Source: Zoroaster sp. YZ-2022
Lineage: Eukaryota > Echinodermata > Asteroidea > Forcipulatida > Zoroasteridae
Assembly: GCA_029582265.1 (NCBI GenBank)
Contig: CM055819.1
Span: forward strand, 6,583,611-6,647,610
DNA length: 64,000 nt
Reading direction: 5' to 3'
Shown here in pieces: positions 48,605-61,179 of this stretch. Position 1 is the first letter of the stretch, and the number at the start of each line of letters is the position of its first letter. Below the pieces are notes generated by a model that searched no databases, was not told the DNA's origin, and was given only the letters and a program-made list of their open reading frames with translations. The position numbers were made by a program, and so were the translations under genes.

Positions 48605-49239
48605 CTATTTACTACTCTTGAAATATAATTACCTACTCCTACTGTTCTTCAACTACAAAGCTTCAAAATCTCAACATTTCAAGGTAATAGAATACCACAG
48701 AGTGATTTGTTTGGGGTGGGGGGGTTGAGGGTCAGTTGTCTTGAAATATTTTTCATTTTAAATTATAATTTTTGGCACCAGAAAGAGGGTCTTGAAAGTA
48801 GGACATGTCCTTTATACTTCCTAGAAACTTTTGATTGGGATGGCACCTGCAATAAACCTGAAGTTGATATAGTAGGTAATCTTCTTGAGAAAAACCTTTT
48901 ATTCAGTGGAATGTCTGCTAGTAAGGGGTGTGTGGTAGGCTTCCTGCTTGACACCCATTCACATAGTACGTAGGGTGATATGATGAACTGAGCATCTGTC
49001 TCTGTTCCTCATCTCCCTTCATCTCATCTATGGACCAAACATGAACAAACATTATGTATAAGCAATCCATAAAAGAAAGATTATTGAACCGATAGTACTT
49101 CTAGCAGTTGAGAAATGAGACCGACCAAAAAACATAAATAACACAATAGCTACATGAATGCTACTGTAAAGCTACTTTGACTAATTATTAGTGCTACAGC
49201 ATACTATCATTCAAAAACCCAAATTATAACCATTTTTAT

Positions 49240-51933
49240 TTCCTTTTGGTCGTTTATGGGCGGAATCAGGTTGGATATTTCTGTTTTACTTTAAAAAATA
49301 AACATGTAGTCATGGTTTGTGCAATTAAAAGCTGGCGTATGTTTTCATCCCTTAAAAAAAAAACAAAGGTGGATTGATGGGCAGGTTAAAAATTAAAACA
49401 GTACATAAAACAGACGGGGGAATAATGGAAAAATTACCCATGGTTTCCCGTCCATTTTGAATTTACCATATTTACCCATTTTAAAAACCCAATTGGGGAA
49501 AAAATAATCCCGGGAAAAGTTCTTCTTTTCAAATTATATTTATAATTATCACTCTGTATTGTAAACATCATCACTATCTCATAATTACCATGTCTGTATT
49601 GTAAAACATCCCAAAACACTGTGCCTTGGGTATAGGAACATCAAATTAATACAACATAAACATCATAAGAGCCGCATACAGCCCAAAAAAAACCCTAGTA
49701 CGGTATTATATTACAAATAATATTTCTTTTTTTACTCAACCTGTCCAACAATAATCATACAAAAGCAACATTATTTTGGTATCATGGTCCCTCACATTCA
49801 ACAGTCAAATTAGTGTTTGCCATCATTTGAGGGTTTGGTTTGGGCCCCCCAATGGGCACCAGGCATGCGTCGTTTTTTTCCGTAGACGGTGGTTTCTTCC
49901 CCAAACCCGCTCGGTCGAAAATTTTGGGGTTTTGGATGGCTTCAAACCGAACAGTTTTTTTCACTTTTTTTTGGTGTTGATTAGAAGGCTGTGACGATGT
50001 TTGTGAAAGCGTCTTGTTGTTTCCAAACTAAACCCCAGATCATAATTCAAAATACCCCACACGAAAAGCACCACAGGGGGAGACCTGCTTTTGCTTCCAC
50101 GCGAAAATGTTGATAATTTATGGCTAACCAGCGGTCACGCCCGGGCGCTGGGGCCCATTTATGGACGTCTTGGGTTTGGTTCCCGGTTCCGGAAAGCCAA
50201 GACTTTCGCCTTTTGTCGTTTTTACAATTTTCACCCCTTGTTTAAAAAACATTTCACCCTTTTTTTTGTATCAATGAACTATAAAAATAATTTTCTTGAA
50301 TTTGGTTCAGTAATAAACTTTTAAACGTCTAAAAAATTCCTTTTTTCCCGTGAGTTTTCTGGGCAAATTTTTTAAAAAAAATTTTCGACATTGGTTTTTT
50401 TAAAAGAAAACGACGCATTGTTCAGGGGGCGGGGACAATTATATTCATTTTTAAAGATCTTTCCAACTATGCATGTAAACAATAAATATTAGGGGGTTTT
50501 TTCGCCCTTTCGCGCGACAAAGGCGGTGTGGGACCTTTTAAAATTCGTTCCCAATCAAACCAACCGTTCTACTCTCTTAGTCGGTGGCCCAACTGTCAAA
50601 AAAAATTTCCCGGCAAAAACGTCAGGCAAAAACAACCCCCACGGCAAAGCAAAGGTCACGGCAAAAACAAATTCCGCAAAAAACAAAATTCCCCACGGCA
50701 AACAAAAGGCCGGCAAAAACAAATTTCCCCCGGCAAAAACAAATTTACGGAAAAGCAAAATTCCCCCCCCGGGAAAAACAAAATTGAACCAAAAGAAAAA
50801 CAAATTCCCCCTTTTTACGGGGTTAAAAGGGCAAATTTGGTCGGGGGAAATATGGATAGTTACCAAATGGTCACAGCCCGGTGGTGCGGTTGATATAGAG
50901 TTATCTAATATAAGAAATAGGCCCCCGTCGCTGTCGTCGTTACGGATCAGCCCTGATGCCCCCTGGAACACGGGCCCTTTTTAAAGGGAAAATGAATGAA
51001 ATCCCCGGATTTTCCCACAAAATAGCGCGTTATCTTTGTTCGGGAAAAAGGGGAAATTTTGGGGTTGATTTTTGAATTATTTGTTTTTTTTTGACCTGAA
51101 TAAAAAGAAAATTTGTGGCATTGATTTTTTCCGGGAATAAAAGAAAAAAATGCATTTTAAAATTAAAATTTCCCCAAGAAACCCCCGGTATTAATACAGG
51201 GCCTTTTTAAAAACCCCGGCCCCGCTACTGTCGCTCACTTCCCAACAGCCCGGAAAAACCTTTTTCCCTGTTTTGGGGTTACAAAGTACCAAACATTGAG
51301 ACACGGAGATCATTTGAATCTTCATCAAAAAATATTCTTTTTATATTCAAAAAATTTTGAAAAAAACAATCTTGAAACGGGGCCCTGCCCTATGTGTTTT
51401 TTTTTAAAACAAAATGAATAAACATGTTAAAAAAATTAATTCATAAATCAATAAATAAAAAATTTTAAAAAAATATACATTAAAAAAAAATAAAAAACCC
51501 CTGAAAAAGGGGTGGGGAAACTGGGGGTTGGGGAGGGAGGGAAAAAAACCCCCTTAATATTTAATATTGTAGGATTGGGCCTCCACTGTCCATATCCCAA
51601 AAAAAAACTAGGGTTTTGGGGAAAATCCCGGATATTTGTTTTTTCCTTGAAAAAAAGGGAGTTTTGAAAAAAGGGCCCCTCTGAAAAAATCATTGGCCTG
51701 AAAAAAAAAATTTTGTTAAAATTTTTTCTTTAATTACCCAATAAATGCCAATAAATAATTAAATATAAAAATATATATAATACAAATTTAATTAAGAAAT
51801 TAATTATTTAGTGAAAACCAACTAACAAATATTCAAAACTTTTTTTCCCTTTGCCCCCCAAAGACAGATTAGACGAAAAACCATGTCCCCTCAGTCAACA
51901 AAAAAGAACCCCACTTTTTTGTTTCGGGGAAAT

Positions 51934-51964
<31 letters not shown>

Positions 51965-54900
51965 GCTAAAATTTAAAAATTTTATAAAAGCCAATTTAAA
52001 AGAAAAAAGATAGTGAAAAACCCAAAAAAGTTCTAAATAAAGGGGGCGCCACATTTTTTTAAAGGGAAAGCCCCTTTAATGAAAATGGCATCATTTAAAA
52101 AGGGGGTATAATACTTCTGAGGGGGCCCTAAATTCCCAAAAACAAAAGGGAATCGGTTTTGGAACATTTGGGGAAATAAGTGGGAACAGTTGATGATTTT
52201 TAAAATTATAAAAATTTTTAAATTATGTAAAAATTTTTATTCAAAAACCCATTTGGGTTTTTGCTAGTTGCTATTCAACAATTTTGAAATGCACTGTACT
52301 CATTTTTTTCAAGACAAGGCCCAGGGGGAATTTTTTGGGGTTTGGTTGAGACATGAAATCAGAAAGGAAGGGTTTTTTGGAGGCAGGGCCTCTTTCGTTT
52401 TTTTTCCTGCTTATAGGTTGGATGTGATGGGAAACACGTCTAAACCCCTTTTGCCCCAAGTAGTTTATGATGGCTCATTTTTGTGGTCATCACCCTTTTG
52501 GGATAAATTCCAAAATAGTAATAAAAAAGGGAAAATTTTTGTTATTATAAAAAGGTTATCAAAATCTTAAAAATTTTTTATTTTCTCCCCCATTTGGTAA
52601 GGTATTGAGGTGAGAAAATTTTTTCCCCCCTTTTTGAATACACTATTGGTCCAAATGAATGGGGGGTTGTTGATGATAAAAACCTGACTTGAAATATTTC
52701 TATTATTATTTATTTGTTTTTGAAATTGGGAAAAAAAAAATTATCCTAAAAAAATTTAAATTTCCGTCTAAACAAAGTAAAAATTTATAAACAAAATTAA
52801 TAAAAAAAATTCCCGGGTAAACATTTTTACCTTTTTCCCTTATACAAAAAATAGTTAACTAAAATTTTCGGTTGGAACACCCCTTCCTTCATGCTCACCT
52901 GAGCCCCAAAAAAATTGGAAAGGTTCAGGTTCCCCCTCCCATTTGTTTCTTCCCGGGGGGTTTCGTCTTAAAAATTTTTTCAGCCACTGAAGTCCGTTTT
53001 AAATAAAAAAAATAATTTTAAAAAGTGGCATGTAATTTTAACTTCTCCTGAAAATTAATGGAAAAGAAATTCAAGTTAGTTAGTGAAAAAGTACGGTGAA
53101 ATGTACACTGTAAAGTGGGGGTTGCTGTACTTTTTTAAAAATACCACTCCGTAAAAAATCAAATATTTTGTAAAATTTTGGGACTAAACCAAGGGTCATT
53201 GCATCCAAAATATTTGGCTGGTTTTAAAAATCCCCAACAAACCTCACCAGAAAAAGTAAAGTTTTATGGGTTTCCATTTCTTAAGTTCAAATCGTCTTTT
53301 TAAGAAATTTTTGAACCTAGTTTATAAATTTTTTTAATTTCCCCTAAAGCCATGTGTGACCAGGCCCCTTTTTGCCCCCTCTTACATTGTTTATGGTAAG
53401 GATGTAAAGAATTCCATTTCCCCTAGGGTTGGGGACACATGCCCCCTGATTTAAAAGGCCCCAAAGGAGAATTAAGGTTTAAAAAGTTAGTGTTTTTCCC
53501 AGAAATCTTGTTTTTTTTTCTTTTTTTAAAAAAACTGTAAAATTTGTTTTTTTCTTCAAAAATTTTTGGGGTTCATAAAATTATTATACTATTAATTTGT
53601 GATCTAGTGTTTCTGTTTGAATAAAAAATACCAACGCACTTGAAATTAAAAAAAACAGTCTGTCATTGCAAATTTTTACAGAATCAATTTTCAAAAATAC
53701 TTGGTTTTGTCAGGTATTTTAAAATCCTTTTACCCCCCAAAAATATGGCCGGGAAAAAAAGACTTGTTTCCCCTTTAAAAAAGGGCCAAGAACAAAGGGG
53801 TTTATGTAAAACAATCAATTTGAACTATTTCCCAATCCTCTTAATCCTTACTTTTTTCTAATCGGCAGGGGGTTTTAAAACTAGAAGAAAAAAGTGGTGG
53901 CTCAAAAGGGAAAACGGGTAGTGAGCCGAAGGGAACAAGGGTCCGCCTTTTCCCCTTTGGGGGCCAGGGGCCCTTGGGGGCCCCCGGTGGGTTTTAGGGC
54001 AAGCCCTGGCCGGGGGGGGCAGCGGCCCCCGGCTCCCATTTTGGGATTATTTTAAGCCTTGGAGGCCCCCGTTTCATAATTTTTTAGGTTTGGGGGGACC
54101 ATTAATTGATACAAATTTACCCTTTTTGTAAAAATTTTCAGTCAATGTTTTCATTATTTGGACTTTAATAATTTTTGTTTCAAAATTTAAAATTTCCCAA
54201 AATGGTGTCATGGGTGAAACAAAAGAACAGGCCCCCAAGCCATCAAAAAAAAAAAAAAAAGTAGTTTTTGGGGTAATCCCATTAACTCCATTAGTTGCCC
54301 CGATGGTGTTTGCACGAAAAAATTTTCAATTTAAAAACATCGTTATAGTTTTTTTTTAAAATTTTGTAAATTGTATTTATTATCACGCTTATTATAAAAG
54401 CCTCTAAACTTATAGTAATTTAAAATTTTATTTTTTAATGGGTTTGGTTTAAATGGGCAACAATTTTTATTAAATTTTGAAAAAAACAAACATCCCCAAA
54501 GTAGTGAAAGCAAAATTTTAGTTGTCAATCACTACTAATATTCCGAAATTAAATAAAACAAGCGTGGCTTTATTTACAAGTGCCTAAGCTACGGCGAAGA
54601 CTGGCGGGGCGAAAAAGATATGTTTCAGTCGGAGCCCAAAACCCCCACACGCTTTTGGCCCGCACTTCATATCCCACTGCAGCCGAAGACCACCGATCAT
54701 CCCCCCTACATCCCCAAATTTGGGCCCCGGGGGCCCCCGCGCCATTATATTATGTTAAGCATCGTACGTGTTGGGAAACAGCTGTTTTTTGGATTTAAAA
54801 TTTTTTTTTTGATATTGGACGGAATTAAAGGGGGGTTTAACCCGGTAATGGTTTAAATAAAAACGAGTCAAATATTTAAAAACTTGTATATTTTGCATGG

Positions 54901-56260
54901 TTTTAATAATTTTTTAAACCCCTTTTGTGCCGGGCGGTGAACTGTTATTTTTTATGTGGTGGGGCGGTCAAACTGAGGGCCGGCCCCCGACCGGGGCCAC
55001 CACCGTTACAACCCCGAGCCGAAAACTTGGGCTCCCAAAATGGCCATAAAGTCCAAAGGGCCTTTTACTAAAAAAAACCTTGCCCAAAAATCCCAGGGAA
55101 AGGGCCAGTGGCAACACTAAACTGGTTCCTAAGCATGTAAGGGAAAGAAAACTGTAGAAAAAATAATACTATCCTTGTGTCCATACTTGTGTCCAAATTG
55201 AGAAAAAGGGCCCTACATGGCTAAGTGATAAAAAAAAGGCAGTCAATCATCGGGGCCATTTCTGAACTGTTGCTCTACAGCCCAAATTTCCCTTTTTCAA
55301 GGGGGATGGAAAAGGGTTAATTAATTTTCTGCTAATAGTACTAGGGAAACCGGGTTTTAAAAAACCCGCGAGCCAGTGTATCCAAAAATCTTCAAAACAT
55401 TATCTAATTGGGACATAGCAAAGTCCCCGCCCAAAAATCCCAGAAAAAGAAAGTTGCAACTTTAAGATTGTTCCATTTAAAAAGGGTATGGATCATAGAA
55501 GGTAAAAAGGATAATATCCTTGTGTTCCAATTTTTGCAAAAAATAAAAATAGGTTTCCAAAAAGGGGAGCAATAATTTAAAAAAAACAAATTTTTACATT
55601 TAACTTTTCTCCCCTTTTCTGTTTTGGGGGTAGATTTTCACTTTTTTAGTGGGGGAAAATATTTTTATTAATTTTCACCTTCTGTGATAAAAGGGCCCCT
55701 TTCCCGGGGCACAAAACCAGTGCCCAAAAGGAAAATTTTTGTTTAAATTTAAGGCATTTTTTGACTAAAGCCTTTTTACTTTATAGGTCAAAACAATTTT
55801 TGGGAAAGTATTGATTTGGACTTCCCCTGGGTCATGCCAGTTTTTACCCCGTTGCTCAAAATTAACAATAGACACTTTTTTACGAGCCATGCTCATGCCC
55901 CGGGTTTTGAGCCCTAGTACGGACTAATCACTAAGAAATTTTAGGTTTCCTAACGTTAGTTTTTTTTTGTAGGGATATAGGCTATAGTCATGATGGGGCT
56001 AGTGGTGGAAAATAAAATTAAAACTGATGATGTAGCCCCCAAACCAAAACCCTTGAAAAGATGTTTTTTATAATTTTAAACCCCCTTTTACCCACCTTTT
56101 TCCCCAACGGCAAAAAAAGGCTTTTCAAGGTTGTGCCCCCGTTTCTAAAAAAATCCCCCCAAAGTAAGAAGTTCAAAATGGGCGCTTGAATGCCCCGGGG
56201 GGCCCGGGATAAAACGGCGGACAAATAACATAAATATTACTACATGTAATTACCCACATG
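49240..56260. other. Low-quality consensus block
   Basis: Homopolymers of 3-8 bases are abnormally frequent, and bases neighbouring a run are often converted to it. Where a clean counterpart exists (3361-5200 for 49240-50541), the same words appear with collapsed or stretched runs. Gene calls are unreliable here and none is made. 51940-51964 is an (AT)n run. A GC-rich patch at 53930-54070 may be a transposon end but cannot be resolved. Confidence 0.8.
50600..50800 (-). repeat. Garbled array of the CACGGCAAAAGCAAATTC repeat
   Basis: About nine GGCAAAAACAAATTCC-like units, the inverse of the clean array at 56300-56575. The flank GGTGGCCCAACTGTC also matches in inverse. Confidence 0.75.
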
Positions 56261-56299
56261 TTTGTCGGGCCCTTTAGAAACCATGATGACTGGCTACCA

Positions 56300-56575
56300 G
56301 TCATTTGCTTTTGCTTTGCCGTGGAGAATTTGCTTTTGCCGTAGAATTTGCTTTTGCCGTGGGTAATTTGCTTTTGCCGTGGGTAATTTGCTTTTGCCGT
56401 GACGCATTTGCTTTTGCCGTGGGAATTTGCTTTTGCCGTGAATTTGCTTTGCCGTGGGAATTTGCTTTTGCCGTGACGAATTTGCTTCTGCCGTGGGAAT
56501 TTGCTTTTGCCGTGACCTTTGCTTTTGCCGTGAGAATTTGCTTTTGCGTGAATTTGCTTTTGCCGTGACAGTTGT
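56300..56575 (+). repeat. ~19-bp tandem repeat, about 14 units
   Basis: The unit is TTTGCTTTTGCCGTG plus a variable 2-5 base linker (GGAA, GACGAA, GGTAA). The long frames across it on several frames encode only the repeat. Confidence 0.93.
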
Positions 56576-56734
56576 GGGCCACCGTACTTGAGTGATATCA
56601 ATATCCTCCAAGAAGAATGAGAATTGCATGCCAATGCTAAAAACTTCCAAACCCACTGGCAAACCGAGCCAAATACTGATAAGGTAAACAAAACAAGGAA
56701 GTACCACTGGGTTTCTCAACAACCTATAATCCGT

Positions 56735-56850
56735 TCGTTAACCACAAAGATGTGAAACAAGCAGTAAACAAACACTGGCCGCTGATACAATAAAACCCAC
56801 AACTCTCGGAAATATTTCCGAAACAACTTGAGATAGCTTTGCTGTGGATA
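56735..56850 (-). repeat. Inverted copy of the 28395-28510 repeat
   Basis: Shares AACAAGCAGTAAACAAACA-type and CTCGGAAATATTTCC blocks in inverse order. Confidence 0.75.
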
Positions 56851-57063
56851 GGTTTGTGATGAATTGTTCACTTTGTTCTGCTAATGTAGTCAATTGACTA
56901 ATACGTATAGTTTGGTTTTGTTCGAGCGTTCAGGTGAAAATCGTTTAAATTTTCGTTTTGATTGTGAACGTTTAGCTACTTTCGTAAATTTCCTTTTTGC
57001 CATGGTCGGAGATAATATAGTATCAAATATATATACTTTTATATTTGTATTATATTAAGTGGA

Positions 57064-57407
57064 GTGTCGTGGCCGAGCGGTCTAGCTTACCGGATTCAAG
57101 TTCTGTGTTAGCAACATAATGTGGGTTCGAATCACGCCGTGACACTTGTGTCCTGAGCAAGACACTTAATCATAATTGCTTTTTCCACCCAGGGTTAAAT
57201 GGTACCTGTGAAGGCAGAGTTGGTTTGCTCTATATGCGCTAGAAATGGCAGCAATTGAGCTGTTTACTCCCAGGAGCTGAGATGGTTTCAGGAATGATTT
57301 ATGAGCCTTATGAACCTTATGAGCAGGGATAATAATATAATGCCTTGAGCACCTAGTTGGTGGATACGTGCGCTATATAAATCACACATTATTTTTATTA
57401 TTATTAG
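57064..57407 (+). mobile_element. Leu-tRNA-derived SINE, near full length
   Basis: The head begins GTCGTGGCCGAGCGGTCTAG (box A) with GATTCAAG and box B GGGTTCGAATCAC. The body ends in GTGCGCTATATAAATC and an ATT tail. Its head matches the monomeric copy at 29715-30066 better than the dimer at 18345. Confidence 0.92.
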
Positions 57408-57435
57408 ATAATAAGGTAGACAGATGCATGAAATT

Positions 57436-57475
57436 TCTCTTTTGAGACGTTGTCACGGTGGTCCTGAAAAGGACC
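57436..57475 (-). promoter_or_regulatory. Orphan histone-mRNA-type 3' stem-loop with purine-rich downstream element
   Basis: On the - strand GGTCCTTTTCAGGACC forms the 6-bp stem and 4-nt UUUC loop typical of replication-dependent histone mRNAs. ACCACC follows, and TCTCAAAAGAGA lies about 12 nt on, where the U7-binding element is expected. No histone reading frame was found in the 300 bases upstream. Confidence 0.5.
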
Positions 57476-58289
57476 GTGGAAGATGAAGTATTTCAAGCAG
57501 TTTTGTATTTGTTGACATATTTATATAAGATCCTGAGAGTTTCAAAGATTGTAACCAAGCTCACAGACGATGCGTTTGTTTACAACTTTTTCCAAAACCC
57601 GACTCCATAATTCCTTGCGCGCAATTCCGATAAAGGCTTATTGGTACCATTTTTTTTATAACAGTCGTCTGGGGCCCTCCAGTTCAGTGACCCGGCCCCG
57701 TATGCTTACTTTACTGTGCAATGTCACACCACATAACAAGACTGCAGGTGATATATTGCACTTTTGCAGATGAAACTAACAATTGTATTCAAAACCACCA
57801 TTGATTACATACCTATAAAGAATGTAGAATACAACCGTCAAAAGATGATAGAGGACACATTTAAGGAGAGAAAAGTGCATTCAAGTGAGTTGGAAACAAT
57901 ATTTTGGGAGATTTTGTGCAACGAATGTATGCACATTCAGTGACATTTACCATTTGTCGTCTGCTAAAACACATGTATGTAGATATTGTGCACGTACAAG
58001 TGGCGGTTGGGTTCGACCTTCTTTCCTGTGGTTTGTAATGACCTTCATTGTGAGTCTGTCGTAATTGGTCATGGTGACACTGAGTTTTGGGCTTGAGATT
58101 GCTTGGAAATGACAATGTGACTTGTTTGTATGCAACGTATTGGACATTTAGTGGATGGGAGCGACCTTCATGTAGGGCTTTTAACCAAAAAAACATCCTG
58201 TAAAGTTTCAGCTTATACGTTTGATTATTTTTACTGCAATCCTGTACCTACAAAAACCGTTTGAACACGTGCCCTCCCATTTGACGGTA
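57476..58289. other. Non-coding stretch
   Basis: A 111-residue frame on the - strand (57861-58196) has no recognisable domain and atypical composition; not called. Confidence 0.5.
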
Positions 58290-58660
58290 AAAAAATCTCT
58301 TTCTAGGTTTGGTGTGTTCAAAATGCTAGATGGTCGCCGTACGGTGTTCAAAACACCCACTACCACCAGGGTTTACTTGCCAAAAACAATTGCTTATATG
58401 CAAAAAACTATGAGATTCCTTGTCAACAAATAAGGACCGTTTTCTAGTTTTGTGGTTCAACAAAAGCTTGATTGAAATCAAATTTCTACAATAGTTGCCG
58501 TGAAAAAAGCTTGTTACATCATGGTTACATAAGGCATTAAACCCTCACGCATGTCAGGCACTCGAGTTGATATAATTATTGCAAAATAGCGTCGGTTTTG
58601 GGCATATGTAAGTGATCCACAGTGAAAATGTTGCTATTATTTTATCTATAATAAGTTAAA
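58290..58660 (-). repeat. Inverted copy of the 12000-12390 repeat
   Basis: Blocks GGGCATATGTAAGTGATCCA and CAAATAAGGACCGTTTTC match the opposite strand of 12.0-12.4 kb. Confidence 0.85.
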
Positions 58661-58769
58661 ACATGAACCTTGTTATCCTGTGCATTTAAAAGTCATATAA
58701 AAATTTTTTAAAACACCGACATTCTAAAAAAAAAAAAAAAACGAAGAAAGGCCTATAAGCCAGGATTTG

Positions 58770-58940
58770 GAAATGGGTGTCAAATGTTATTCTTTGAAAA
58801 ACAGGGTGCCTAAATGTTTAACTTTTGCATGTATTACAAATAACAGGATGTCTATTTTAGCCAACAGGGCGTCAAAAGACACCTCAAGGTATTGCTGGCT
58901 AATACTATGAAAACAATATTGCACAATGTTTGATAAAAAG
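58770..58940 (+). repeat. ~170-bp dispersed repeat, copy 1 of 3
   Basis: Contains AACAGGGTGCCTAAATGTTT, GGGCGTC and ATTGCACAATGTTTGATAAA. Copies 2 and 3 are at 59504-59690 and 60968-61140. Confidence 0.88.
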
Positions 58941-58999
58941 GACATTTAATTTTAAGTCAATTAAAATATGGGTTTTTCCCGGCCAATTTCGGAAAAAAA

Positions 59000-59205
59000 T
59001 AATTCAATTTGATCCCCAGCTCATTCAATTTCGTTTGAAAAAAAATGCTCACTACATCAGCATTCAACAGTTAAAAAGAGTCATTCAATTTCAACACCTG
59101 AGCATTCACTCGACAAATAAGATCATTCAATTTCAACATTGACATTATTCGACAAATAACATCATTCAATTTCAAATGGTCGCTAAGTTCATTCAATTTC
59201 GTCAA
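59000..59205. repeat. Irregular tandem of CATTCAATTT-containing units
   Basis: ATTCAATTTCAA/ATTCAATTTCG recurs seven times at 25-55 bp spacing, alternating with CGACAAATAA. Confidence 0.75.
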
Positions 59206-59503
59206 AGCCAGCAGTAACAGGCTGGTGCGCTTCGATGACTCTGAATTTGATTGCACCTTTGCGAAAATGTGGTAGATATTCAACATAAGAATGGTGATCT
59301 TGTAGTTTTGAATCTATAAACGAAATGAATAAAAAAGAAAGAAATCATTGTGCACGAAAACGAAATTGAATGAATAATATCGAAAAGAACCCTAGTTGGA
59401 TTGAATTATCAAAATCGCGTGTTGATAGCGTGTTGATGAAATTGAATGATTTTTTTTAAAAATTGGCGGAAAACCTATAATAAGACCACCACCATCAAAC
59501 TAT

Positions 59504-59690
59504 GAATGTTATTCTTTGAAAAACAGGGTGTTTAAATGTTTAACACAATACTTTTGTATGTAGGCCTAGGGTGTATTACAAATGAAACAGGGTGTCCATT
59601 TAAGCAAACGGGGCGTCCAAAAGACCCCCAGGGTGTTGCTAGCTAATACTATGAAAACAAATTCCCAATGTTTGATAAAATGAGTACACA
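59504..59690 (+). repeat. ~170-bp dispersed repeat, copy 2 of 3
   Basis: Same ordered blocks as 58770-58940. Confidence 0.88.
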
Positions 59691-59739
59691 AAAAGGGAAA
59701 AGAAAATATAGCATATTGCATCCATAAAAACTCCTCAAC

Positions 59740-60789
59740 AAAGTTCGGAACTCAAGTTTGACTGACGATTTCTCTTTTGTTACCAATTCATTTCCTTGCA
59801 TTTGTACTTGAAACCTTTATTTCTCTTACAATGATGTGCCATTTGTTATGATTACGATGGGGGATGTTACCAGCTGAAATTGGTGTAAAGTGAAATGTTG
59901 CAAAATGCATTGCTATTGTCCCGGACGCCATCCTCCAAGATGACAACCTGCCCCACAGAGCCAGGATCATCACAGGATATCTGCAGGATGAGGGATCACA
60001 AGGATGGAATGGCCTGCCACAGCCCGGACCTTTTCCAATTAGCATCTGTGGGATCAGCTCTGCCGTGCTGTCGCCAAGAGTCACTGATGCAAACGTTGGC
60101 GGATCTGCAACAGATCCTGATTGATGAATGGACGCCATCCCACAGCAATGCGTGACCCGGCTCGTGACCAGTATGAGGAGGAGGTGCCAGGCTGTTGTGG
60201 CTGCATTCGGATCGTCCACCTGCACAACTCTTGACTTAACATTGTTTGTTCAATGAAGGAAGCTGTTCAATGATTAAACCAGAAAAAGACTTTCCTTACG
60301 TCTTGTTTTTCTTTTGTTAGTGATAGAGGTTTCATTGTACTGTGAGAGATTTGTTGTTATGATGGAGAATTACTGGGTGTTTGAGGGGCGAAAATGACAA
60401 ATTCTTTTACTCTGTTTTAAAATCAACACATTAACAACAGGTTCATCCCGGAGGCAATTTTTGTGACAGGCATGTATTTCTTTAACTTTTTCCGCACATT
60501 TATGGCCTACAAACATTAAACATTGGTTAGTAAAGCAACAATCATTCAAGACACATCCATCTTCAAAAAAACTCCTAACAGCAGAGTCAATACACTTTTG
60601 ACAATAAATGCATTTTGCAGCATTTCCTTTACACCCCCCCCATATTCAGCTGTGTTTCATCCCCAATTGCGTAATCATAACAAATGGCACATCATTTTAA
60701 AAAGGAATAACAGGGGTTTCAATGCAAATGCAAAGGGAAAAAGAGTTGTACAAAGAGAAATCGTCAGTCAAACTTGAGTTTCGAACTTT
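59740..60789 (+). mobile_element. Tc1/mariner-type element, internally deleted, ~175-bp TIRs
   Basis: Ends at 59740-59915 and about 60610-60789 are inverted repeats (AACTCAAGTTTGACTGACGA, then TGCCATTTGTTATGATTACG). They enclose a remnant of a DDE transposase C-terminal half on the + strand. Confidence 0.85.
59915..60240 (+). pseudogene. Tc1/mariner transposase C-terminal fragment
   Basis: From about 59917 the frame reads ILQDDNLPHRARIITGYLQD, matching the second catalytic Asp region (Q-D/H-N-A-P-x-H) of Tc1/mariner DDE/D transposases. GMACHSPDLF, in another frame, is the remnant of the W/P-SPDLNPIE block, and a LADLQQILIDEW segment follows. Two or more frame changes and the loss of the whole N-terminal half make it inactive. 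Confidence 0.85.
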
Positions 60790-60799
60790 TTTAGGTTTA

Positions 60800-60962
60800 T
60801 AATTATAAACCACAACTAATTATATAGAGACTGTTACATATTTTTCCTAAATAAAAAGATTTTTGAAAAGTACAGGTATTCAAAGTGTCAATCTAAATCA
60901 GAATCTCACACAAAGGCACATTTAATTTTAAGTCAATTAAAATAATAAGACCACCACCATCA
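60800..60962 (-). repeat. Inverted copy of part of the 10230-10730 repeat
   Basis: Carries CACAACTAATTATATAGAGA, AATCAGAATCTCA and AATAATAAGACCACCACCAT, all found inverted at 10.5-10.7 kb. Confidence 0.85.
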
Positions 60963-60967
60963 AACTA

Positions 60968-61140
60968 TAATTATTCTTTGAAAAGGGTGCCTAAATGTTT
61001 AACTTACAATACTTTTGTATGTCGGTGTATTACAAATAAAACAGGGTGTCCATTTAGCCAAAGGGCGTCCAAAAGACCAGGGTATTTGCTGCTAATACTA
61101 TAAAACAATATTGCACAATGTTTGATAAAATGAGTACACG
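60968..61140 (+). repeat. ~170-bp dispersed repeat, copy 3 of 3
   Basis: Same ordered blocks as 58770-58940, with a few deletions. Confidence 0.85.
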
Positions 61141-61179
61141 AAAGGAAAAAATTATAGAGTGCAATCCTACTATATATAA

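Noticed and set aside
56294..56722. Repetitive Lys/Ala/Asn-rich proteins
   Set aside because: Three overlapping frames all translate the same 19-bp tandem repeat.
57861..58196. 111-codon - strand gene
   Set aside because: No domain, no splice or promoter context, and flanked by dispersed repeats.
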